A DNA stretch of 64,000 nt from Serratia bockelmannii (GTDB taxonomy: Bacteria; Pseudomonadota; Gammaproteobacteria; Enterobacterales; Enterobacteriaceae). Position 1 is the first letter of the stretch. Each line of letters opens with the position of its first letter. The notes under the pieces were generated by a model. That model was not told the DNA's origin, made no database searches, and saw only the letters and a program-made list of their open reading frames with translations. The stretch lies in NCBI RefSeq assembly GCF_008011855.1, contig NZ_VOUX01000004.1, positions 124,001 through 188,000 on the forward strand. The letters run 5' to 3'. The position numbers and the translations under genes are program-made. Positions 1-9,744 of the stretch are shown one piece after another.

Positions 1-686
1 TCACCGTAGATCGCTTGTTCACTCAGCTCAGGCTCGATATCGTGAAAATCGGCCAGGCCGTGACGATCGCCGACCACAATCAGCCGAAGATCCAGCGGCA
101 TCGGTGGAATGGCTACCGGCAGCGGGCGGGTTTCGTCTGGCGAAACCCAATGGAACTCACGCTGGCCGATCATCTGCTTCAGCCGCAGCCACAGTAACGG
201 CTGAGCAAGCAGCGCACGTGCCGACAGAATCAGAATGCCGCCGTTGGCCTGGTGCACCAGACCCGGCTGTAGGGTAATGTCGCCATTGTGGATCCGTACG
301 CAGCCAAACAGCTGTTCCGGTTCAATCCACTCCTGGAACAGGCAAGCACCGCCGGCGGCGAAAGGTTCATCGCCACGGCTGGCCGGTTCTACGCTGACCT
401 TGCCATCGTGAATGACATAGTGGCTGCCGCAGCATGCCGTGTTTTTCGGCAGCAGGGGTTTGACGGCGTTAGCAACCAGTTCCAGATACTCTCGCGTTTC
501 TTGCGCTTTCAACAGCATGAAACGCGGTGGCGATTGAGGGTGGCAAAATAGCGTCAGGGCATTTTCCAGCCGAGGCTGAATGGCGGAAAAGGGCACGGGT
601 GCCAACTGAGCGGCGGTATCAAATATCGCCTGATAAGGCGTTACGTCCGGCAATAAAGATTGCCATTCAAGTCGGTTATTGGTCAA
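1..686 (-). CDS. lonH: Lon-like protease LonH/YcbZ, N-terminal part (cut by window edge)
   Basis: The reverse strand encodes the first 228 residues of the AAA+ Lon-family protease homologue YcbZ (LonH); the rest lies beyond the left edge. The reading frame opens with a TTG codon at 684-686 and the N-terminus MTNNRLEWQSLLPD. The translation contains the stretch LQPGLVHQANGGILILSARA, very close to the E. coli protein as I remember it. No convincing Shine-Dalgarno sequence is seen before the TTG, so the start is probable rather than certain. The gene is divergent from matP, as in E. coli. The family is usually about 590 residues and carries a Lon-type Ser-Lys protease domain that is not in this window. 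Confidence 0.85.
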   Translation of the reverse strand, partial: MTNNRLEWQSLLPDVTPYQAIFDTAAQLAPVPFSAIQPRLENALTLFCHPQSPPRFMLLKAQETREYLELVANAVKPLLPKNTACCGSHYVIHDGKVSVEPASRGDEPFAAGGACLFQEWIEPEQLFGCVRIHNGDITLQPGLVHQANGGILILSARALLAQPLLWLRLKQMIGQREFHWVSPDETRPLPVAIPPMPLDLRLIVVGDRHGLADFHDIEPELSEQAIYG

Positions 687-896
687 AGTGTTAGATGCAA
701 TCGTTAAAAAGGGAAAGGGCGATTATACAAGAATAACGGCAGCTTGATACATGTGGAGTGCCAGTTGGCATCAGGGAGTTTGACATCACGCGGTGACTGT
801 GCAAAAAACAGTCTAAAAGACGGCTTAATTGCCGGGGAAATTCGGCGCAAAGCTGTTATGCTTATTTGAAGTTACGCGGTCACTGAAGAGCTCAAG

Positions 897-1355
897 ATGA
901 AATATCAGCAACTGGAAAATCTAGAGAGCGGTTGGAAATGGAAGTACCTGGTGAAGAAGCACCGGGAAGGGGAGCTTATTACCCGCTACATTGAAAACAG
1001 CGCTGCTCAGGAAGCGGTTAACGAGCTGCTGAAGCTGGAAAATGAGCCGGTAAAGGTACTTGCATGGATTGCCGCTCATATGAATCCGGAACTGGATAAC
1101 CGGATGAAGCAAACAATCCGCGCCCGCCGCAAACGTCATTTTAACGCAGAACATCAGCATACGCGTAAAAAATCTATCGATCTGGAGTTTTTGGTTTGGC
1201 AACGATTAGCTGCCCTGGCGCGCCGCCGTGGCGTTACGCTTTCGGAAACCGTCGTGCAACTTATCGAAGACGCTGAACGCAAAGAAAAGTATGCAAACCA
1301 GATGTCATCGTTGAAAGAAGACTTGAAGGCGATTCTTGGCAAAGATCCCAAGTAA
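897..1355 (+). CDS. matP: Macrodomain Ter protein MatP
   Basis: A 152-residue protein matching MatP in length and sequence ([20 protein letters not shown] at the N-terminus; family about 150 residues). MatP binds matS sites in the replication terminus region and with ZapB links the Ter macrodomain to the divisome. The N-terminal part is helical and basic; the ribbon-helix-helix part lies around residues 90-135 ([20 protein letters not shown]), followed by a C-terminal coiled coil. It sits between lonH (divergent) and ompA (convergent), as in E. coli. The 210 bp upstream should hold both divergent promoters; I see no clear operator. Presence here suggests proximity to the Ter region, although no perfect matS site was seen in the window. 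Confidence 0.97.
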   Translation: MKYQQLENLESGWKWKYLVKKHREGELITRYIENSAAQEAVNELLKLENEPVKVLAWIAAHMNPELDNRMKQTIRARRKRHFNAEHQHTRKKSIDLEFLVWQRLAALARRRGVTLSETVVQLIEDAERKEKYANQMSSLKEDLKAILGKDPK

Positions 1356-1420
1356 GTGCGTGAGAGCGCCTTTGTGGCGTTTGGCCTTGAAGGGTTGTGG
1401 CAACAACAATAGGACGAAAA

Positions 1421-1446
1421 AAAACCCCGCTAGGCGGGGTTTTTTA
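1421..1446. terminator. Bidirectional intrinsic terminator between matP and ompA
   Basis: CCCCGC-TAG-GCGGGG hairpin flanked by an A-run on the left and a T-run on the right, so it can terminate both convergent genes. It lies 65 bp after the matP stop and just after the ompA stop on the other strand. Confidence 0.92.
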
Positions 1447-1460
1447 TTAGGCGAGTAAAC

Positions 1461-2540
1461 TTAGCCCTGAGGCTGAGTTACAACGTCTTTGATACCTTTA
1501 ACTTCGATCTCTACGCGACGATCTGGTGCCAGGCAAGCGATCTGAGCTTTGGTAGCGCGGCCAGATTTGTAGCCACAGGTGTTGCCAGTAACTGCATCTG
1601 CTTCACCCATACCACGTGCAGAGATTTTGTCTGACGGGATGCCTTTGGAGACCAGGTAGTCAACAACGCTTTGTGCGCGCTGTTCGGACAGTTTCTGGTT
1701 GTACTGGTCAGAACCAACGGCGTCGGTGTAACCCAGAACAACTACAGAACCGTCTTTAGGATCCATGGAGCTCAGCTGGGTGTACAGCTGATCCAGAGCC
1801 TGCTGGCCTTCTGCTTTCAGAGTAGACTTGTTGAAGTTGAACAGCACGTCAGACTTCAGAGTGAAACGCTTGGTTTCAACAACTGGAGCCGGAGCTGGAG
1901 CTGGTGCTGGAGCAACTACGTCATCCTGACCGAAGCGGTAAGAAACGCCCAGGCTCAGCATGGTGTTGTCTGGACGTGCGCCAACGGTACCTGCGTCACC
2001 GATGTTGCTTACGAACTGGTAATCCAGGCGAGTAGCCCAGTTTTTGGTCAGTGCGTATTCAACACCAACAGCAGCCAGCGGAGAAACGCCGGTGTCGTGG
2101 TCGCTCAGGCGCTGGCCAGTACGGCCGTAGTTAGCTTTGGAGTCTGCACGCCATACCATACCACCCAGACGAGTGTAGATGTCCAGATCGTCAGCAATTG
2201 GGTAGCTCAGTTTAGCGGCCAGTTGAACGCCCTGCGCTTTGAAAGCACCGTTGTTCACGCTGCCTTTGTAAGGCATGCGGCCGAGCCAGTCATAGCCCAG
2301 CTCGAAGCCCAGGTATTGGTTTGCCTGGTAGCCCAGGAACGCGCCGGCACCCAGCTGATCTTTGTGGGTTGGGCCGTTGCCGATACCGTTCTGGTAACCG
2401 TTACCGTAGAAACCAGTGTCGTGGTACTGGGACCAGCCCAGTTTAGCACCGGTGTACCAGGTGTTATCTTTTGGAGCGGCTTGCGCTACGGTAGCGAAAC
2501 CTGCCAGTGCCACTGCTAATGCGATAGCTGTCTTTTTCAT
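1461..2540 (-). CDS. ompA: Outer membrane protein OmpA
   Basis: A 359-residue precursor with a clean signal peptide ([21 protein letters not shown], cut after residue 21 or so to give APKDNTW). The N-terminal half is the eight-stranded beta-barrel. A Pro-Ala hinge ([17 protein letters not shown]) joins it to the periplasmic OmpA-like domain, which keeps the peptidoglycan-binding signature ([12 protein letters not shown] ... [10 protein letters not shown]) and a Cys pair near the C-terminus. It anchors the envelope to peptidoglycan and is a major surface protein. The ATG at 2538-2540 was chosen over an in-frame ATG ten codons upstream because it has a GAGGCG ribosome site and starts the signal peptide. 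The 5' untranslated region is about 110 nt, consistent with the long stabilising leader known for enterobacterial ompA. Confidence 0.98.
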   Translation of the reverse strand: MKKTAIALAVALAGFATVAQAAPKDNTWYTGAKLGWSQYHDTGFYGNGYQNGIGNGPTHKDQLGAGAFLGYQANQYLGFELGYDWLGRMPYKGSVNNGAFKAQGVQLAAKLSYPIADDLDIYTRLGGMVWRADSKANYGRTGQRLSDHDTGVSPLAAVGVEYALTKNWATRLDYQFVSNIGDAGTVGARPDNTMLSLGVSYRFGQDDVVAPAPAPAPAPVVETKRFTLKSDVLFNFNKSTLKAEGQQALDQLYTQLSSMDPKDGSVVVLGYTDAVGSDQYNQKLSEQRAQSVVDYLVSKGIPSDKISARGMGEADAVTGNTCGYKSGRATKAQIACLAPDRRVEIEVKGIKDVVTQPQG

Positions 2541-2654
2541 TTTGCGCCTCGTTATCATCCAAATAGGCAATGAGCTTTAAAGCTGTTTAAGCCCTTGGTT
2601 AAATTCCTTCGCCAAGGTTTAAGCCCTCGTTTGTTACTCGCCAGTTTTTCTGAC

Positions 2655-2681
2655 GTTATAGAGCAACCTTGGCGATGTAAA
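2655..2681 (-). promoter_or_regulatory. Probable ompA promoter
   Basis: On the reverse strand TTTACA (2676-2681) is followed after 15 bp by TATAAC (2655-2660). The stretch TTTACATCGCCA matches the start of the known E. coli ompA promoter as I remember it. The short spacer makes the exact -10 uncertain. The rest of the 2541-2896 gap holds the leader RNA and the sulA 3' side; no further gene is seen there. Confidence 0.6.
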
Positions 2682-2896
2682 GTCTACAACGTGGCGCGAA
2701 AGTTACAAGTGTGATGTGATAAGGCTCTAAAAAAAAACGCGGAATCGTACATATTTGCTAACATTCTTTGCCTAAAAAAACGGCGATTCATCGAGCATTA
2801 TTGCTTGCCAAACCGCAGCCGGACTAGCTTTGTGCCTTCCCACGCAAAGGTTCCGCTTAGGGGGTGCGAAAATGATGGGAAAAATCCTAAATTTAC

Positions 2897-3403
2897 TTAA
2901 TGATACAAAGAAGAGTGAATTTTTAGGGTGGAACAGTGTCCGTGAGTCGGGTTAATGTCACGTTGAGGCCGCATGATAAACCCATAGGCATTACCCAATT
3001 CTGCCGCACGTCTTAATTTTAGACGATCCTCCTCCGTTAGCTCAGGCAACCAGCCGAGAACCACGCTGTAATTTCCCGTTTGCAGCGCTTTTTCCATTGC
3101 CTCGACCGTATTCACCGGGCTGATCTGGCTCAATTGCATCATCTTATCTACAGGCAGGCCGGATTGCTGCAGCCATTGTTTGCTTAATTTTTGCTGCGGC
3201 GTCAGCCACAGAAGCCAGCGAGACTGTTTGCCCAGTTGTTGCAGCAGGGGCAACAGCAATTGGGCCACTGCGGGCTGGCGCTCGTTGTAAACAAGTTCAC
3301 TGATCAAGCCATTTTCTTTGCCGACATCTGTGTTCTTCGCAACATTGCGCGCTGTATAAGAGCCATGGCCGAAATGAGGTTGGTAGAGTGATTGAGTACG
3401 CAT
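2897..3403 (-). CDS. sulA: SOS cell division inhibitor SulA
   Basis: A 168-residue protein, same length as E. coli SulA (169), with the family core ([38 protein letters not shown]). SulA is made during DNA damage and blocks FtsZ polymerisation until Lon degrades it; the C-terminal tail (…HSSLYH) resembles the Lon-recognition end of the family. A perfect LexA box lies 23 bp upstream of the start. It is downstream of nothing on its strand and upstream of ompA, as in E. coli. Confidence 0.96.
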   Translation of the reverse strand: MRTQSLYQPHFGHGSYTARNVAKNTDVGKENGLISELVYNERQPAVAQLLLPLLQQLGKQSRWLLWLTPQQKLSKQWLQQSGLPVDKMMQLSQISPVNTVEAMEKALQTGNYSVVLGWLPELTEEDRLKLRRAAELGNAYGFIMRPQRDINPTHGHCSTLKIHSSLYH

Positions 3404-3425
3404 AAAGTTCCCGCCCGTCGTGTTA

Positions 3426-3441
3426 CTGTATGTTTATACAG
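3426..3441. promoter_or_regulatory. LexA box of sulA
   Basis: CTGTATGTTTATACAG, a full match to the CTGT-N8-ACAG SOS operator, placed immediately upstream of the sulA start codon so that LexA would occlude the promoter. Confidence 0.95.
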
Positions 3442-3632
3442 TACCCCTGATTTAGGATAAGATCAACCCAAATTTTCGTAGCGGCTCGCATAATTGCGAT
3501 CATTTTTTGTACCGATGATTTTTGTGATTGGCAGGCGGGCGGATAGTGCGTATTTTTCTAATTAGTTGTTCACGTTACTTTTTTCATTGATGAGAGAAAT
3601 AATACGGCCAGAACCTAAAAAGGAGGAACGCT

Positions 3633-4289
3633 ATGAAAAGGATGTCGACGAGAAGAATCGCGCAGGCTAAAAATTGCTTTGCGGCGCTGGGAGCCATCAC
3701 AACACGGTCACAGTTTGGTGGCTACGGCCTGCTGGCCGAGGGGGTAATGTTTGCGGTGATAGCGGACGGCGAGCTGTACTTGCGGGCTACGGCGAGCATG
3801 GAACCGGCCTTTCGTGCCAGAGGGATGGTCAATATGGTCTACTCCAAGCGTGGAGCGCCCATCACTTTGCGTTATTACTGGGTTGACGAGTCGCTGTGGC
3901 GGGAACGCAACGAGCTGGTGGGGCTGGCCTGGCAGGCTGTCAGGGAGGCGCGCCGGGAGCAGCGGCTTAAGGCTGGCGATCACGGCCGACTGAAGGCATT
4001 GCCGAATATTGACGTTAATATGGAACGTCTGCTGTGGCGAGCGGGCATTCGCAACGCTTATGACCTGCGGCTGCATGGCGCCAAACGCAGCTATCTCCGT
4101 TTATTGAAACAGCAGACTAATTTGGGGCTACGAGTGCTGCTGTCGCTGGGCGGGGCGATAGCCGGTTATCATCAGGCGGCGTTGCCGGCCGAATTACGCA
4201 GCGAGCTAGTGCGTTGGTTCGATCATACGATGGCGATGCGCCGCCATGGGCATGAGCCGGTTATTCAGGGCCCATCGAACGGGCCCTGA
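3633..4289 (+). CDS. sxy: TfoX/Sxy-family competence regulator
   Basis: A 218-residue protein with the TfoX N-terminal domain (about residues 15-105, FGGYGLLAEGVMFAVIADGE) and the C-terminal TfoX helix-hairpin-helix-like domain (about 120-200, LPNIDVNMERLLWRAGI). Sxy works with CRP to switch on CRP-S promoters of competence genes. The start has a strong AAGGAGG site. The 230-bp leader shared with sulA contains an inverted repeat TCGCA-TAAT-TGCGA at 3486-3499 whose arms resemble CRP-S half sites in reversed order; whether it is autoregulatory cannot be told. The stop codon falls inside a hairpin (4266-4288), and the gene converges on yccS with only 4 bp between them. Confidence 0.93.
   Translation: MKRMSTRRIAQAKNCFAALGAITTRSQFGGYGLLAEGVMFAVIADGELYLRATASMEPAFRARGMVNMVYSKRGAPITLRYYWVDESLWRERNELVGLAWQAVREARREQRLKAGDHGRLKALPNIDVNMERLLWRAGIRNAYDLRLHGAKRSYLRLLKQQTNLGLRVLLSLGGAIAGYHQAALPAELRSELVRWFDHTMAMRRHGHEPVIQGPSNGP
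4266..4288. terminator. Hairpin overlapping the end of sxy, facing yccS
   Basis: CAGGGCCC-ATCGAAC-GGGCCCTG, an 8-bp perfect stem that includes the sxy stop region. No T-run follows on either strand, so it is a structural barrier rather than a classic intrinsic terminator. Confidence 0.45.
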
Positions 4290-4293
4290 ATAG

Positions 4294-6429
4294 TTAGGCT
4301 GCCTTATTGATTTGGGCATGCAGCGCGGTGAGCTCTGGCAGCAGCTCGAGCACCAATCCCACCTGCTGCAAGACCAATTGTTCTTTGCTTTCAGGTTCCG
4401 GAACGGCTTTGCTGATGCGCTCCGCCAGCTGTTCCAACGCCTGCGCAATGCGCTGGCTGTTCCGTTCTTCCTGATGCAAGGCGCCGTCCACGTAACACAC
4501 GGCGTCATTGAGCAGATCGAGCGTGGCCGGGGTATTCAGCCGCTCGCGGTGCGCCCCCAATGCGGAGATATAGCTCAGGAGCGTGTGGTTCAGACAGAGC
4601 AAGCGGAAGGCGGCTTCCTGCAGCGCTTTGTCGGCTTTGGGATCGGCGGACATGTTGGAGATGACCGAAGCCAGTTCGGCATCGCTGTTGTGGGCATCAC
4701 GTCGCGCGATGCGGTAAGCGAGGCCGTTATCCTTACCCTGGTGGTATTGCACCAGAATGGCGTCCAGATAACGGCAGTTGGCATTCAGCGTTTTATCCAC
4801 CACCGCCGGCAGTTGGCGGAACTTCCAGTCCGGCCAGATAAAGCTGACTGCCGCCCAGGCGATGGCACAGCCCAGCAAGGTATCGTAAACGCGCGGGGCT
4901 GCCACTTCGAATCCTTCGCCCAACAGGTTAAAACACAACAGCACCAGCAGCGTGATGAACATCGTCGCGTGGGCATATTGTACGGTGCGGAAAGCGAAGA
5001 ACAGAACGCCGGTGATGACGATCAACACCTGTTGCCCTTCCAATGACGGCACGAAATAGAGGATTGGCAGGCCGATCAGGATACCGGCCAGGGTACCGAT
5101 GATGCGTAGCGCCAGGCGTCGGCGGGTAGCGTTGTAGTTCGGTTGACAGACGAACAGGCTGGTCAACAGGATCCAGTAACCGTGCTGCATACCCGTGAAC
5201 TGGATGAAGGCATAACCCACGCACAGTACCACCGACATGCGGATCGCGTGGCGGAACAGGGCCGACTGCGGCGTCAAATGGCGGCTGATGCGCAGCTGAA
5301 TATCGCTCCAGCCGGTTAAGCGGTCGTCGGCCAGGCTGTTCTCTTCCGCTTGCCCGCTGGCCAGCGTCTGCTCTGATTCGATATTGGCCAGCTGCGCATC
5401 GATCGCATGCAGGTTTTTCAACAGATGCGCCAGCGCCTTGGTCTGCTCGTTATTGCCCTGGGTTTCGGCGATGCGCGCCAACGCCTCCTGAATGCGGCTG
5501 AAAGCCGGTTCAAAGCGCGGGTTGTGCTGGTACTTTTGCCGCAGCAGGATCGATTGTGCCAATTGGCGGCAGGCGCGTGCCTGCATGCTCAGCAGACGCT
5601 GGAAGCGGAACAAAATGTCGCTGTGACGAAATTGCCGGCTGAGCGCGTGGTACTGAACGTGGGAAGAGCTGGCACGCTCGTGGATATCCTGCGCGACAAA
5701 ATAGTAGTGCAAGGTGCGGCGGGTCCCGCGCTGGCCACGATCGCCTTTCAGGCGCGTCAGCAGCGAGGCTTTGGTTTGGTTAAGCAACGCGACCAAGGCG
5801 CTGTTGGCCATTGCGACTTCCATCCATGGCAGGTCGGCGTCGCGTTCGGCGTCGGGATCGAACAGATTGGCTTTGGCATCCAGATAGTTGGCCAGTTGAT
5901 CGTAACAGCGCGCCAGGTTCTCTTGCAGCGGCCGGATCGGGAACAGCAGGTGGCCTGCCAACGTCAGCAGGTTGTACCACAGCGCGCCGATCACCAGCAG
6001 CAGCGGTTGCTGATACCAGGCATCGTACATCGAGGTGCCGAGCATGGTGTAAACCGCGATCAGCAGCGCGCCGAAGGCGATGGTGGCATAACGCTGCCCC
6101 AAGGCACCGAGCAGGATAAAACCGTAGGTCGACGTGGTTAAGCCAAGGGCGAACAACCAGGGATAAGGGAACAGCAGCTCGATCGAGGCGGAGGCAACAA
6201 AGAAGCACACCAGCGTGATAAGCAGGTTGCGTAACCTGCCGGCCAGGCGGTCATCCAAATCGGTCAGTGCCGCCGCCACCACGCCCAGCGTTAGCGGGAT
6301 GGTCAGCTTGGGAATGCCGAGCCACCAGGGAACGGCGGTGGTGCCGATCAGCGCAATGAGGATGCGCAAGTGATACAGCAGGTTGCTGTTGTAAGTATAA
6401 CGACGAACTGCGGGTGCAAAAGAGAGCAC
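4294..6429 (-). CDS. yccS: Inner-membrane FUSC-family protein YccS
   Basis: A 711-residue protein of the YccS/YhfK family (E. coli about 720). Two membrane blocks are visible: one N-terminal (residues about 20-165, e.g. LLIALVCFF-like and TYGFILLGALGQ segments) and one central (about 395-520, FIQFTGMQHGYWILLTSLFV), each followed by a soluble helical part. The architecture is that of fusaric-acid-resistance (FUSC) type exporters, but the substrate is unknown. Start is GTG at 6427-6429 with a GGAG site six bases upstream. It follows yccF by 26 bp on the same strand and is probably co-transcribed with it. Confidence 0.95.
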   Translation of the reverse strand: MLSFAPAVRRYTYNSNLLYHLRILIALIGTTAVPWWLGIPKLTIPLTLGVVAAALTDLDDRLAGRLRNLLITLVCFFVASASIELLFPYPWLFALGLTTSTYGFILLGALGQRYATIAFGALLIAVYTMLGTSMYDAWYQQPLLLVIGALWYNLLTLAGHLLFPIRPLQENLARCYDQLANYLDAKANLFDPDAERDADLPWMEVAMANSALVALLNQTKASLLTRLKGDRGQRGTRRTLHYYFVAQDIHERASSSHVQYHALSRQFRHSDILFRFQRLLSMQARACRQLAQSILLRQKYQHNPRFEPAFSRIQEALARIAETQGNNEQTKALAHLLKNLHAIDAQLANIESEQTLASGQAEENSLADDRLTGWSDIQLRISRHLTPQSALFRHAIRMSVVLCVGYAFIQFTGMQHGYWILLTSLFVCQPNYNATRRRLALRIIGTLAGILIGLPILYFVPSLEGQQVLIVITGVLFFAFRTVQYAHATMFITLLVLLCFNLLGEGFEVAAPRVYDTLLGCAIAWAAVSFIWPDWKFRQLPAVVDKTLNANCRYLDAILVQYHQGKDNGLAYRIARRDAHNSDAELASVISNMSADPKADKALQEAAFRLLCLNHTLLSYISALGAHRERLNTPATLDLLNDAVCYVDGALHQEERNSQRIAQALEQLAERISKAVPEPESKEQLVLQQVGLVLELLPELTALHAQINKAA

Positions 6430-6455
6430 GAAAAACTCCTCAAACGGAGAAAAAA

Positions 6456-6908
6456 TTAACGCTGTTGATAGTGGCGGCGAGCATTCTCAATACGGGCTTG
6501 CTGAGCCATTTCTACCGAGACGACGCGGCGTCCCACCGGCCACAGCGCGATGGCGGCTATTTTGAAATTGGCGATACCGACCGGAATGCCGATGATTGAA
6601 ACGCATTGCACGATACCGGCGGCGATGTGTGACAGGCACAGCCACCAGCCAAACAGCACCAGCCAAATAATGTTGAGCAGCGAGCCGCCGGCGGAGAGCA
6701 GCGCATTGCTTTTTTCCGGATACAGTTCATCGACGTGCATCGCTTCGTTGCCGAACGGCACCAGCGACAGCTTGGTGATTTCCCAACAGGAGCGGGTAAG
6801 CGGCAGTGTGATGACAAGCAGCACGCTGAACACCGTAGCAATAAGCCAGCCTAGCGTGGTGAAGAAACCGCCCAACACAAAATTAAGAATATTCAGTACA
6901 GTACGCAT
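6456..6908 (-). CDS. yccF: Inner-membrane protein YccF
   Basis: A 150-residue protein with two copies of the YccF domain and about three to four hydrophobic segments. It closely follows E. coli YccF (148 residues), including RSCWEITKLSLVPFGNEA and SIIGIPVGIANFKIAAIALW. Function is unknown. The ATG at 6906-6908 (MRTVLNILNF) was preferred over one three codons upstream by homologue length; neither has a good ribosome site. First gene of the yccF-yccS pair, divergent from helD. Confidence 0.94.
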   Translation of the reverse strand: MRTVLNILNFVLGGFFTTLGWLIATVFSVLLVITLPLTRSCWEITKLSLVPFGNEAMHVDELYPEKSNALLSAGGSLLNIIWLVLFGWWLCLSHIAAGIVQCVSIIGIPVGIANFKIAAIALWPVGRRVVSVEMAQQARIENARRHYQQR

Positions 6909-7074
6909 AGACGTCATTCTGCTCTAATGATAGCCAAACCGCGATGCGGGCGTATTCACGATAAAAACGCAAAATCTATTCTACCCTTTTTTTAGCGCTA
7001 GAGTGCCACTGCTTATCGCAGGTAAACTGGCAGATATCCGTTATTTAATCTCAACATAGTCATGGCGCGACGAT

Positions 7075-9129
7075 ATGGAACTTAAAGCGACATCGCTGGG
7101 GAAACACCTGGCTCAGCACCCTTATAACCGCGTGCGGTTGCTGCACGCCGGCGTTGAGGTGAGCGGGGAAAAACATGAATACCTGATCCCCTTCAATCAA
7201 CTGATTCAGGTCAGGTGCAAGCGCGGCATCGTCTGGGGCGAGCTGGAATTTGAATTGCCGGACGAAAAAGTGGTGCGGCTGCACGGCACCGAATGGCAGG
7301 AAACGCAACGTTTTTATCACTATCTGCAGCAGGCGTGGCAGCAGTGGAGCGCCGAAATGAGTGAGGTCAGTGCCGGCGTGTTGCAACAGCAGGTGGCACA
7401 GATTCAGCGCATAGAGCAGCAAGATAAATGGTTCAAAAAGTCTGAGCTGGGCAAGCTGCAACAGCAAATCCGTGAAGCTTTCTCCGCGTTGCCGATGCCG
7501 GTGACGCGTCTGGAGGAATTCGATAACTGCCGGGCCGATTACCAACTGTGTCTGCAATGGCTGCAGCAGGGGCTACACAGCGTCGAACAACGCAACCGGC
7601 AGTGGACCGATCGCATGCTGGAGCAACATCACGACTTCTTCCAGACCGTCGAAAGCTCACCGCTCAATGACTCCCAGAGCCGCGCGGTGGTCAACGGCGA
7701 GGATTCCGTTCTGGTATTGGCGGGGGCCGGCAGCGGCAAAACGTCGGTGCTGGTGGCGCGCGCCGGCTGGCTGCTGCGCCGTCAGGAGGCGGAGCCGGGC
7801 CAAATCTTGCTGTTGGCTTTCGGCCGCCAGGCCGCCGGTGAGATGAACGACCGCATCAAAGAACGTTTGGGCGATGTCGGCATTCAGGCCAAGACCTTCC
7901 ATGCCTTGGCGCTGCAAATCATTCAACAAGGCAGCCGCAAAGCGCCGGCCATCAGCCGGTTGGAAACCGATGCCAAAGCGCGCAAAGAGCTGCTGATTAC
8001 CCATTGGCGCCAACAGTGCGCGGAGAAGAAAGCGCAGGCCAAGGGGTGGCGTCAATGGTTGACCGAAGAGCTGGAATGGGAAGTGCCGGAAGGCGACTTC
8101 TGGCAGGATAAGCGCCTGGCGGATCGCCTGGCAAGCCGGTTGGAACGCTGGTTGGGGCTGATGCGCATGCACGGCGGCAGCCAAGCGGAAATGATTGAGC
8201 AGGCGGATGAAGAAATACGCGATCTGTTTTCAAAACGCATACGGCTGATGGCTCCGCTGCTGAAAGCCTGGAAAAGCGCCTTGAAAGAGGAAGGGGCGGT
8301 GGACTTCTCCGGCCTTATCCATCAGGCGGTCAACATTCTCGACAAGGGGCGCTTCGTCAGCCCGTGGAAACATATTCTGGTCGACGAGTTTCAGGATATC
8401 TCACCGCAGCGTGCGCTGTTGCTGGCGGCATTGCGCCGACAGAACAAGCAGACCTGCCTGTTTGCGGTGGGGGATGACTGGCAGGCGATTTATCGCTTCA
8501 GCGGCGCAGAATTGACGTTAACCACGGCCTTTGCCACGAACTTCGGCGAAGGCGCGCAGTGCGCGCTGGATACCACCTATCGCTTCAATGAACGTATCGG
8601 CGAGGTGGCCAACCGGTTCGTGCAGCAAAACCCGCACCAGCTGAAAAAACCGCTCAACAGCTTGAGCAAGGGCAATAAAAAGTCGGTGGCGATCCTGCCG
8701 CACGAGCAGCTGGAGCCCTTGCTGGATAAACTGAGCGGCTACGCCAAGCCGGATGAGCGCATCCTGGTGCTGGCGCGTTACCATCATCTGAAACCGGAAG
8801 CGCTGGCGAAGGCGGGCACCCGCTGGCCCAAGCTGGATCTGGAGTTTATGACCATCCACGCCAGCAAAGGGCAGCAGGCGGAATACGTCATCATTGCCGG
8901 TTTACATGAGGGGCGTGACGGCTTCCCCGCCGTGGCGCGCGAGTCGGTGTTGGAAGAGGTGCTACTGCCGCAGCCGGAGGATTTCCCGGATGCCGAAGAG
9001 CGCCGTCTATTGTATGTCGCGTTGACGCGCGCCAAACATCAGGTATGGCTGTTGCAGGATCGTGAACGCCCTTCGGTGTTCGTCGAACACCTGCAGGATC
9101 TTGGCGTACCGGTGCAGAAAAAACCGTAG
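7075..9129 (+). CDS. helD: DNA helicase IV
   Basis: A 684-residue UvrD/Rep-type superfamily 1 helicase with the same length as E. coli HelD. The N-terminal 190 residues are the HelD-specific region. Walker A is AGAGSGKTS at residues 216-224, Walker B is LVDEFQDISPQR near 433, and motif VI is LLYVALTRAKHQVWL near the C-terminus. It unwinds DNA 3'-5' and is linked to recombination. It is divergent from yccF and convergent with mgsA, as in E. coli. The start ATG at 7075 has only a weak ribosome site, but the N-terminus MELKATSLGKHLAQHPYNRV fits the family. Confidence 0.97.
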   Translation: MELKATSLGKHLAQHPYNRVRLLHAGVEVSGEKHEYLIPFNQLIQVRCKRGIVWGELEFELPDEKVVRLHGTEWQETQRFYHYLQQAWQQWSAEMSEVSAGVLQQQVAQIQRIEQQDKWFKKSELGKLQQQIREAFSALPMPVTRLEEFDNCRADYQLCLQWLQQGLHSVEQRNRQWTDRMLEQHHDFFQTVESSPLNDSQSRAVVNGEDSVLVLAGAGSGKTSVLVARAGWLLRRQEAEPGQILLLAFGRQAAGEMNDRIKERLGDVGIQAKTFHALALQIIQQGSRKAPAISRLETDAKARKELLITHWRQQCAEKKAQAKGWRQWLTEELEWEVPEGDFWQDKRLADRLASRLERWLGLMRMHGGSQAEMIEQADEEIRDLFSKRIRLMAPLLKAWKSALKEEGAVDFSGLIHQAVNILDKGRFVSPWKHILVDEFQDISPQRALLLAALRRQNKQTCLFAVGDDWQAIYRFSGAELTLTTAFATNFGEGAQCALDTTYRFNERIGEVANRFVQQNPHQLKKPLNSLSKGNKKSVAILPHEQLEPLLDKLSGYAKPDERILVLARYHHLKPEALAKAGTRWPKLDLEFMTIHASKGQQAEYVIIAGLHEGRDGFPAVARESVLEEVLLPQPEDFPDAEERRLLYVALTRAKHQVWLLQDRERPSVFVEHLQDLGVPVQKKP

Positions 9130-9162
9130 GCATCAGGCCTGGCGCCAGCCAGGCCGTGAGGA

Positions 9163-9621
9163 TTATTTCAGGCGGTCTTGCAGGTAGCGCTGATAGTCGG
9201 GGATGGCGATCTCCACCTCGTTTTTGAACAGCGGAGAGTCGATCAGAAAATCGGCGGTCGAGCGGTTGGTGGCCACCGGAATATTCCATACTGTCGCCAG
9301 CCGCAGTAGCGCCTTCACGTCCGGATCGTGCGGCACCGCGTTCAGCGGGTCCCAGAAGAAGATCAGCATGTCTATCTTGCCTTCCGCAATCAGTGCGCCA
9401 ACCTGCTGATCGCCGCCCATCGGGCCACTCAGCATGCTGGTGACGGGAATGCCGCTGGCGCGCTGGATCAGATTACCGGTGGTGCCGGTGGCGTACAGCT
9501 GGTGCTGCGCCAGAATAGTCTTGTGGCTTTCTACCCACTCCAATAGGGCCTGTTTGCGGTGATCGTGCGCCACCAGTGCAATGTGTTTGCGTGCGGCGAT
9601 AGTGCGGGTAGTCAATTCCAT
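9163..9621 (-). CDS. mgsA: Methylglyoxal synthase
   Basis: A 152-residue protein identical in length to E. coli MgsA. It converts dihydroxyacetone phosphate to methylglyoxal and phosphate, a glycolytic bypass under phosphate limitation. Visible family signatures are [47 protein letters not shown] with the catalytic Asp, and [18 protein letters not shown]. The start has an AAGGA site. A perfect hairpin GGCCTGGC-GCCA-GCCAGGCC (9136-9155) without a T-run lies between its stop and helD. Confidence 0.97.
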   Translation of the reverse strand: MELTTRTIAARKHIALVAHDHRKQALLEWVESHKTILAQHQLYATGTTGNLIQRASGIPVTSMLSGPMGGDQQVGALIAEGKIDMLIFFWDPLNAVPHDPDVKALLRLATVWNIPVATNRSTADFLIDSPLFKNEVEIAIPDYQRYLQDRLK

Positions 9622-9744
9622 CTCGGTGTCCTTCGCTCATCGGGGGATGTGCGACAGATTACTGAAACTGTTTTTCACTGCCTAGCGTTTGCGCCTGAAA
9701 ATGCGAAGAAAAGGCGCCTTTACGGGGAAAGACGCCGGAAGGGA

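Noticed and set aside
9136-9155. Perfect hairpin between helD and mgsA as an intrinsic terminator
   Set aside because: The stem is perfect but neither strand has a T-run after it, so it is only mentioned under mgsA.
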